Positions 1-3,602 of a DNA stretch of 5,571 nt are shown here, piece after piece. The position numbers and the translations under genes were made by a program. The stretch is taken from NCBI GenBank assembly GCA_025352185.1, contig JANXTV010000011.1, positions 1 through 5,571 on the forward strand. The letters are read 5' to 3'. The notes beneath the pieces are model-generated. The model saw only the letters and a list, made by a program, of their open reading frames with translations. It searched no databases and was not told where the DNA came from. Position 1 is the first letter of the stretch; the number at the start of each line of letters is the position of its first letter. Origin of the DNA: Oligoflexia bacterium (GTDB lineage: Bacteria > Bdellovibrionota > UBA1018).

Positions 1-179
1 GATGTCCGAAAGCGACTCTCGATAAGCGAGAACACCAGGATTTCCAATGGGTAAACTTTAATCAAGCACTGGCCCTCCTCCACTACGAGCCGAATCGGCA
101 AGCGTTTAACCTCCTGATTCGCCGAGTGGAGCGCCTCTCTATCCGCGGCGCCGGCCGCCGTACTCCACTCGTTAAATAA
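1..179 (+). CDS. Nudix hydrolase, C-terminal fragment (5' end outside the window)
   Basis: A reading frame enters from the left edge (first whole codon at base 3) and runs 58 codons to TAA at 177-179. The fragment contains REHQDFQWV, then QALALLHYEPNRQAF, then an arginine-rich tail ending TPLVK. The pattern 'EH-x-x-(F/Y)-x-W-(V/L)...ALxLLxYxxNRxAL' is typical of the last strand and helix of MutT/Nudix pyrophosphohydrolases of the dinucleoside-polyphosphate or dihydroneopterin-triphosphate (NudB-like) type. These cleave nucleoside diphosphates linked to another moiety, in the cytoplasm. The Nudix box (GX5EX7REUXEEXGU) lies upstream of the window, so neither catalysis nor substrate can be judged. 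The basic tail after the domain is not something I recognise as a family feature. The cyclophilin gene starts 41 bp downstream on the same strand, so co-transcription is possible. Family call fairly sure, subfamily unsure. Confidence 0.72.
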   Translation, partial: CPKATLDKREHQDFQWVNFNQALALLHYEPNRQAFNLLIRRVERLSIRGAGRRTPLVK

Positions 180-210
180 TTCCCTACGTCTAAAATAAAA
201 CCCACTTAAA

Positions 211-215
211 AGGAG
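211..215 (+). promoter_or_regulatory. Ribosome binding site of the cyclophilin gene
   Basis: AGGAG, preceded by AAA, lies 5 nt before the ATG at 221. This is a strong Shine-Dalgarno match and fixes the start. An AT-rich TAAAAT at 191-196 could be a -10 element, but there is no convincing -35 in front of it. The gene may be read from the upstream Nudix transcript instead. Confidence 0.8.
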
Positions 216-220
216 TCTCC

Positions 221-781
221 ATGTCGTTCCCCTATAAAGTAGAAGAAAAAGATCTCGGCCTCGGAAAAGGATTATTCGCCGTATTCACCACGAATAAAGG
301 CGAATGGATCTGCTCCCTCGAAGAAGAAAAAACTCCCGAAACGGTGGCTAACTTTGTCGGACTTGCCACGGGCCAAAAAGAATACGTCGACCCGAAGACG
401 AAAGATAAGTCGACCGCTCCCTTTTATAACGGAACGATCTTTCACCGCGTGATTAAGAATTTCATGATCCAGGGCGGAGATCGACTCGGCCAGGGAACCG
501 GCGGGCCGGGTTATAAGTTTAAAGACGAGTTCCATCCGACCCTCGGACATAAAACTCCCGGAATGCTTTCGATGGCAAATGCCGGCCCGGGCACGAATGG
601 TTCCCAATTTTTCGTGACTCTCGTTGCGTGTCCTTGGCTCGATAACAAGCATTCGGTCTTCGGAAAAGTCGTGAAGGGGATGGACGTCGTGGAAGCAATC
701 GGCGTCGCTCCCACCGGATCGATGGATCGCCCTCGGGACGAAGTAAAAATCGAAGCATTAAAAATTTACCGGACTGCTTGA
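221..781 (+). CDS. Cyclophilin-type peptidyl-prolyl cis-trans isomerase, cytoplasmic
   Basis: A 186-residue single-domain cyclophilin (EC 5.2.1.8), which speeds cis-trans isomerisation of Xaa-Pro bonds during protein folding. The catalytic block FHRVI at residues 74-78 contains Arg76, equivalent to the catalytic Arg55 of human CypA. It is followed by FMIQGGD (81-87), then LSMANAGPGTNGSQFF (116-131) forming the substrate pocket, then WLDNKHSVFGKV (139-150), where Trp139 and His144 match CypA Trp121 and His126. All the core active-site residues I can place are present, so it should be active. There is no signal peptide or membrane segment, so the site is the cytoplasm. About 20 residues precede the first domain strand, and an insertion around residues 52-66 (YVDPKTKDKST region) is typical of one bacterial cyclophilin group. 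The ATG is set by AGGAG 5 nt upstream. Which paralogue (PpiA/PpiB-like) cannot be told from sequence alone. Confidence 0.96.
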   Translation: MSFPYKVEEKDLGLGKGLFAVFTTNKGEWICSLEEEKTPETVANFVGLATGQKEYVDPKTKDKSTAPFYNGTIFHRVIKNFMIQGGDRLGQGTGGPGYKFKDEFHPTLGHKTPGMLSMANAGPGTNGSQFFVTLVACPWLDNKHSVFGKVVKGMDVVEAIGVAPTGSMDRPRDEVKIEALKIYRTA

Positions 782-800
782 CGGACCGTCATTGGTTCGT

Positions 801-830
801 CAGACTGAAATAGTCTGAAGATTCAGTCTG
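801..830 (+). promoter_or_regulatory. Competing hairpins downstream of the cyclophilin gene, in the HU leader
   Basis: CAGACT at 801-806 can pair with AGTCTG at 812-817 (6 bp, 5-nt loop). Alternatively CAGACTGAA at 801-809 can pair with TTCAGTCTG at 822-830 (9 bp, 12-nt loop). The two folds exclude each other. No T-tract follows directly, so this is not a standard intrinsic terminator. A third copy of the sequence at 897-905 can capture the 824-832 arm. The structure lies 20 bp after the cyclophilin stop and could be a 3' end element or part of the HU leader. Confidence 0.5.
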
Positions 831-912
831 GCCGCGGAAATTCACGGATGGTCTCCGGCGTGCCTCTTTTGGAAAACGCGATCCCCGGGAAGGGACGCCA
901 GACTGCTTCTAC

Positions 913-934
913 TTTTTTGGGAATTCCTGAAAAA
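913..934. promoter_or_regulatory. A/T-flanked palindrome upstream of HU (possible operator or hairpin)
   Basis: The stretch is T6, then GGGAATTCC at 919-927, then TG and an A-run. Centred at 923/924, it pairs over 11 positions with two G-T pairs (919:928 and 918:929); the core GGAATTCC (920-927) is a perfect palindrome. It lies 24-45 bp before the HU start codon. It could be a protein-binding dyad or an RNA hairpin in the 5' untranslated region. The function is inferred from position only. I see no clear -35/-10 pair between 831 and 940. Confidence 0.4.
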
Positions 935-940
935 AATACC

Positions 941-956
941 GTGATAAGGAGATCAC
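941..956 (+). promoter_or_regulatory. HU ribosome binding site displayed in a hairpin loop
   Basis: GTGAT (941-945) and ATCAC (952-956) are exact inverted repeats around AAGGAG (946-951), the Shine-Dalgarno sequence. It sits 6 nt before the ATG at 958. The ribosome binding site therefore forms precisely the 6-nt loop of a possible 5-bp stem. The site fixes the HU start. Whether the stem forms in vivo is inference. Confidence 0.75.
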
Positions 957-957
957 T

Positions 958-1230
958 ATGAATAAAGCACAACTCATTGAAGCGATTGCTACTTCCGCAA
1001 ACGTCACTAAGACGAATGCAGAAAACTGCCTGAATTCGGCTCTGGATTCGATCAAGAAGTCCGTAAAAAAAGGCGACGATGTCACCCTCGTTGGCTTTGG
1101 AACGTTCACGAAAGCGAAGCGTAAGGCTCGCATGGGACGCAACCCACAAACTGGAAAAGAAATTAAGATTCCAGCGATGACGGTGCCTAAATTCCGTCCC
1201 GGCCGCGAATTCAAAGAAGCGGTAAACTGA
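958..1230 (+). CDS. HU-family DNA-binding protein
   Basis: A 90-residue protein, the normal length for HU/IHF. It is a dimeric nucleoid-associated protein that binds and bends double-stranded DNA through two beta-ribbon arms, with roles in nucleoid compaction, replication and transcription. The N-terminal helices (MNKAQLIEAIA, then residues 18-38) form the dimer core. The HU/IHF signature runs through GFGTF (46-50) to GRNPQTGKEIKIPA (60-73). Pro63, the residue that intercalates into DNA at the arm tip, is present, and the C-terminal strand and helix VPKFRPGREFKEAV is intact. HU versus IHF cannot be settled from sequence; the short, tail-free ends favour HU. The ATG follows AAGGAG with 6-nt spacing. 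Codon use is AT-richer than in the neighbouring genes (many AAA, GAA, GCT and ACT codons), as expected for a highly expressed gene. It ends 106 bp before the converging lipoprotein gene, with a strong terminator between. Confidence 0.95.
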   Translation: MNKAQLIEAIATSANVTKTNAENCLNSALDSIKKSVKKGDDVTLVGFGTFTKAKRKARMGRNPQTGKEIKIPAMTVPKFRPGREFKEAVN

Positions 1231-1238
1231 AGTTTTAG

Positions 1239-1282
1239 CGAGCCTAAGGGCTCGTAAGTGATTTGAGCCTAAGGGCTCGAAT
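1239..1282 (+). repeat. Two tandem hairpins sharing a 15-nt direct repeat
   Basis: GAGCCTAAGGGCTCG occurs at 1240-1254 and again, identically, at 1265-1279, a 25-nt period. Each copy is itself an inverted repeat with loop TAAG. The first has the 6-bp stem CGAGCC/GGCTCG (1239-1254). The second extends to about 9 bp including one G-U pair (1261-1269 with 1274-1282). Both sit in the HU 3' untranslated region just before the terminator. They may be mRNA-stabilising 3' structures or copies of a dispersed repeat; neither can be shown from one locus. Confidence 0.75.
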
Positions 1283-1284
1283 TG

Positions 1285-1319
1285 AAAAGGCCCCGGGTCT
1301 TACGACTCGGGGCCTTTTT
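1285..1319. terminator. Strong, probably bidirectional intrinsic terminator
   Basis: AAAAGGCCCCG at 1285-1295 pairs exactly with CGGGGCCTTTT at 1308-1318. A G-U pair (1296:1307) and GTC/GAC (1297-1299 with 1304-1306) extend this to a 15-bp stem around the loop TTAC. A T-run follows on the + strand and, by symmetry of the A-run, also on the - strand. It lies between the HU stop (1230) and the convergent lipoprotein stop (1337), so it can end both transcripts. Confidence 0.93.
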
Positions 1320-1336
1320 ACATTTTCGGGAAGGTC

Positions 1337-2614
1337 CTAGAGCGTATTGATCGTCACGCCGTTCGATACTTTCGGGAGTGAAATCCCGAGAAAGCTTCCG
1401 GATGCTGGCGTCGGGATGCGATTATTAATCGCTTCGTTTAAGTAGGTGATCTTATTCGTCGCGGAGTTTGCTCGGTTCGAAGGAGTTCCGTCGACGTTCG
1501 GAGCCGCACACGGCTCAAAGATACCGGTAGGCATGACCGGTCCGCCGACCGGTACCGGCGACGGCTGCACTTCTGGATCACCCTTCGGACAGTTGCAAGC
1601 GGCTTTATCTCCAACGTACCAAAAGGCCGGAGTCGCGGTATTCGCAGTCGCCGGGTCCACCACTCGGTATTCCAGCGAGTTCCGAACCGATGAGCAGAGG
1701 AGCACACCTTTCGGCGCGGCTACGATCGGATTGATGATCCAAGCTTGGGTAATCGCATTCGTCGCCGGATCCCGGTGAATCGAAAGCATATACTTCGAAG
1801 GATTCGAACCGACGTCGGCGAAATCCTGGTCGCCGGTCCATTGGGCGGTATTCGGATCCGTGTAGAGCTTGCTGAAAATAGTACCGAGGCGGGGCGTGAG
1901 CGGCATGAAGGCCGCGTTCGCTTGGGGCGAACTATTATCTGGAAATCCGACGCCCCAAGTATTGCTCGTCACGTTCGGTAGGAAGCCCGTCGCTCCCGTT
2001 AGGTTATCGTTATAGAGAATCGTTAAGCGGGCGAGTGAGACGCCGCCGTTTCCGAGTCCACCGTAGGTGAATACGTATCCGCTGGATTGCTGAAGCACCG
2101 GAGCCGAGTCCGGAACGTATCCCGCCCCGACGTCCACGCCGCCCAGATCGGGCCGAACTGAAATCACGTTACGCAGGATTTTATTATTTCCGTATGCGAC
2201 TTTCGAAAATTTAAAGGTGAGCTTTATCCCGAACTGGGGGATCTGGAGGGTAACGTCTATGTTTTGAACGCCGGTATCGGCGTCGACCCGATTTAAGAGA
2301 TCGGCCAGGACATCCGCACCGATTGAATTTTCGAGAGGGATACGGAGGTTTATCATCAGACCGTAGTGGACGTTCCCCAGAGTACTCGCCGAAGACGCGT
2401 AAGATCCGACGAGTCCGCCGAGAGCGGTGCTCGCGAGAATCGAAGTCCCGTTGAAAGTTCCGTTCAGCGTTCCACCGCCATTATCTTGAAAATTACTTTG
2501 GCTCGACTTTTTCGTCACCGCATCCGTACCAGAAATATTCTGGAAGCAACCGGTGAGACCCAGCGTGAGCGCGGATAGTAGTGCGATAGAAAAATGAGTT
2601 TTAAACCCCAGCAT
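1337..2614 (-). CDS. Putative lipoprotein of unknown family
   Basis: A 425-residue protein starting at ATG 2614-2612. An in-frame TTG at 2626 is possible, but it has no ribosome binding site and would only lengthen the signal peptide by four residues. The start encodes a lipoprotein signal peptide: Lys5 and His6, a hydrophobic stretch at 8-21, then the lipobox LTGC with Cys23 as the predicted lipidated residue. Signal peptidase II would cleave before Cys23. A Ser/Thr/Asn/Gly-rich linker follows (about 24-58). The middle has many beta-like alternating segments (for example QIPQFGIKLTFKFSKVAYG). Near the C-terminus are Cys307, Cys340, Cys342 and Cys369, enough for two disulfides, with a proline-rich stretch around 347-365. 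This fits an exported protein anchored in the inner or outer membrane. I recognise no domain. It is transcribed divergently from the membrane-protein gene at 2762 and converges with HU. The coding call is firm, but the function is unknown. Confidence 0.85.
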   Translation of the reverse strand: MLGFKTHFSIALLSALTLGLTGCFQNISGTDAVTKKSSQSNFQDNGGGTLNGTFNGTSILASTALGGLVGSYASSASTLGNVHYGLMINLRIPLENSIGADVLADLLNRVDADTGVQNIDVTLQIPQFGIKLTFKFSKVAYGNNKILRNVISVRPDLGGVDVGAGYVPDSAPVLQQSSGYVFTYGGLGNGGVSLARLTILYNDNLTGATGFLPNVTSNTWGVGFPDNSSPQANAAFMPLTPRLGTIFSKLYTDPNTAQWTGDQDFADVGSNPSKYMLSIHRDPATNAITQAWIINPIVAAPKGVLLCSSVRNSLEYRVVDPATANTATPAFWYVGDKAACNCPKGDPEVQPSPVPVGGPVMPTGIFEPCAAPNVDGTPSNRANSATNKITYLNEAINNRIPTPASGSFLGISLPKVSNGVTINTL

Positions 2615-2655
2615 ACGGACCCCCAAGGAAGTGAAACAGAGGAAGAACCCAGAAC

Positions 2656-2668
2656 GGTAACAGTAACC
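2656..2668. promoter_or_regulatory. Near-palindromic dyad just downstream of the lipoprotein transcription start
   Basis: GGTAACAGTAACC is a 13-bp dyad around A2662 with one mismatched pair (2659:2665). It falls a few bases after the start site expected from the promoter at 2678-2706, where a repressor would act. Operator function is inferred from position and symmetry only. Confidence 0.3.
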
Positions 2669-2677
2669 CCAATATCC

Positions 2678-2706
2678 ATTAGAATTTATTTGACTGGTTT
2701 TGTCAA
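2678..2706 (-). promoter_or_regulatory. Sigma70-type promoter of the lipoprotein gene
   Basis: Read on the - strand, TTGACA (2706-2701) is a perfect -35 box. After a 17-nt spacer comes TCTAAT (2683-2678), five of six matches to the -10 consensus. The expected transcription start is near 2671, giving a leader of roughly 57 nt to the ATG at 2614. This is the clearest promoter in the window. In its leader, GGGGG at 2624-2620, 5 nt before the ATG, is the only purine-rich ribosome-binding candidate, and it is weak. Confidence 0.75.
2690..2706. promoter_or_regulatory. Inverted repeat over the divergent -35 region
   Basis: TTGACTGGTTTTGTCAA contains TTGAC (2690-2694) and GTCAA (2702-2706), exact inverted 5-mers 7 nt apart. 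The right arm is part of the -35 box of the lipoprotein promoter. The left arm gives TTGACT, a possible -35 on the + strand for the gene at 2762, but the -10 candidates after it (TACACA at 2711 or CACACT at 2713) are poor. Either shared divergent -35 boxes or a regulator site would explain the symmetry. Confidence 0.4.
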
Positions 2707-2751
2707 CTATTACACACTCAGTAAAGGTTGTGGGATGCAGAGCGGCACGTC

Positions 2752-2756
2752 AGGAG
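2752..2756 (+). promoter_or_regulatory. Ribosome binding site that sets the start of the membrane-protein gene
   Basis: AGGAG lies 5 nt before ATG 2762. This favours ATG 2762 over in-frame ATGs at 2735 (weaker AAAGG at 2723-2727) and 2594. The last would place the start inside the head of the divergent lipoprotein gene and upstream of any plausible promoter. Confidence 0.75.
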
Positions 2757-2761
2757 TCGGG

Positions 2762-3556
2762 ATGGAAGTTAACTACCGGAAAGTATTGCCTTATTTTGTA
2801 CTCGTAGGCGTCGGCCTCACCGTGTGTGCCATTGCGCCTTGGGTCATTGGTCAGAAACTGAGTCCGGAACGTGCCCGGGCCGTGGCCGATTCAGCCCCGG
2901 GGAAGACCTTTCGGGTCACCGCCCCGGGCGTACTCCTGATGGGGGGCGATGATGATCAAACCATTGCGAAGGTCCGAAATCGGGCGAGTGGACGGTCACC
3001 GGCGACTGAACCGGACGCAAAAATAGACGCGGATTTCGCCGCCCTCGCGAAAGAATTTCTCGCCCGCGGAAATTTCGCGGCCGAAGAAGAAAAGTTAAAG
3101 GAATTTTTTCCGGACGGAAAAGGCGTGAACCGTTCCATTCGGCTTACCCTCTTACTCGCGGCCCGCACCATCGATAATGCGGATTCCTATTCAGAAATTC
3201 AGCTCGCCAGCCGCGTTCAAAGCGAAATTCTAGCCCACGCCGAATCTTCGGTCGTTAGCCTGAACGCGGGCTTAGCCGCCCTACCTCGGGGGATGAGCCG
3301 CGAGCGCCAAACCGCGATTCGCCTGCTCTCGACCATCGCTTTCCAGCAGCCCGAACTCCGCGGAGAAGTAAAAACTTCGTTACTGGCGGAAGCCGGGCGC
3401 TCGGGAAATTCCCCGGAGGGCGGTCTCGCCCTCACGGCCCTCCTCCGCGTTAATCCCTCGAGTGAGTGGTTTCAGGAAGTGAACACGGCCTACGAACGGC
3501 TCCATCCCGGTACGGATCTGTCCGAGGTCGTCGCGATGAATATCGTCGCCCTTTAA
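2762..3556 (+). CDS. Single-pass membrane protein of unknown family
   Basis: A 264-residue protein from ATG 2762 to TAA 3554-3556. A short N-terminal segment with Arg6 and Lys7 precedes one hydrophobic span at about 8-30 (LPYFVLVGVGLTVCAIAPWV). The span is better read as a signal anchor than a cleaved signal, because no clear cleavage motif follows. The basic N-terminus suggests N-in, with the remaining ~230 residues in the periplasm. A polar linker with MGGDDDQ (60-66) leads to an alpha-helix-rich region from about 86 to the end (for example DADFAALAKEFLARG, a charged EEEKLKEFF stretch, then several Ala/Leu-rich helices). This could be a helical-repeat type fold, but no repeat unit is clear enough to name. 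I recognise no family or catalytic motif. It is divergent from the lipoprotein and 46 bp upstream of acs on the same strand, so read-through into acs is possible. Confidence 0.85.
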   Translation: MEVNYRKVLPYFVLVGVGLTVCAIAPWVIGQKLSPERARAVADSAPGKTFRVTAPGVLLMGGDDDQTIAKVRNRASGRSPATEPDAKIDADFAALAKEFLARGNFAAEEEKLKEFFPDGKGVNRSIRLTLLLAARTIDNADSYSEIQLASRVQSEILAHAESSVVSLNAGLAALPRGMSRERQTAIRLLSTIAFQQPELRGEVKTSLLAEAGRSGNSPEGGLALTALLRVNPSSEWFQEVNTAYERLHPGTDLSEVVAMNIVAL

Positions 3557-3576
3557 AATTCCCTCACTTTAAAATT
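3551..3576 (+). repeat. Ten-base direct repeat in the acs upstream region
   Basis: CTTTAAAATT occurs at 3551-3560 and again at 3567-3576, a 16-bp period. Each copy contains TAAAAT, a -10-like hexamer. The first overlaps the stop codon of the membrane-protein gene. With the second as -10, transcription would start near 3582, leaving a leader of about 20 nt. No good -35 box lies upstream, so an activator-dependent promoter or a tandem binding site are the alternatives. Confidence 0.45.
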
Positions 3577-3580
3577 AGGC

Positions 3581-3602
3581 CTTTCGGCGCTAGCGTCGAG
3601 GG
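3581..3602 (+). promoter_or_regulatory. Inverted repeat abutting the acs start codon
   Basis: CCTTTCGG... pairs with ...TCGAGGG around the core CGCTAGCG (3588-3595). As RNA this is a 9-bp stem (3581-3589 with 3594-3602) with three G-U pairs and the loop CUAG. Its last base is immediately before ATG 3603. The only Shine-Dalgarno-like bases, GAGGG (3598-3602), have zero spacing to the ATG and lie in the stem. Confidence 0.4.

Noticed and set aside
191..196. TAAAAT as a -10 box for the cyclophilin gene
   Set aside because: No -35 match at 15-19 nt upstream; AT-rich composition alone could give this hexamer.
272..652. 126-residue antisense frame opposite the cyclophilin gene
   Set aside because: Mirrors cyclophilin codons, has no ribosome binding site and resembles no protein family.
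801..830. Intrinsic terminator of the cyclophilin gene
   Set aside because: The hairpins are real, but GGCCGCGG rather than a T-run follows, so they do not meet the usual criteria for an intrinsic terminator.
1523..1553. Three ACCGGT hexamers spaced 12-13 nt
   Set aside because: They lie inside the Pro/Gly/Val/Thr-rich coding stretch of the lipoprotein, and the codons for that composition explain them.
2615..2626. TTG start for the lipoprotein, four codons upstream
   Set aside because: No ribosome binding site precedes it, and the ATG at 2614 already gives a normal-length lipoprotein signal peptide.
2594..2761. Upstream in-frame extension of the membrane-protein gene
   Set aside because: It overlaps the divergent lipoprotein start and promoter. 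The added residues look like translated intergenic DNA, and ATG 2762 has the better AGGAG site.
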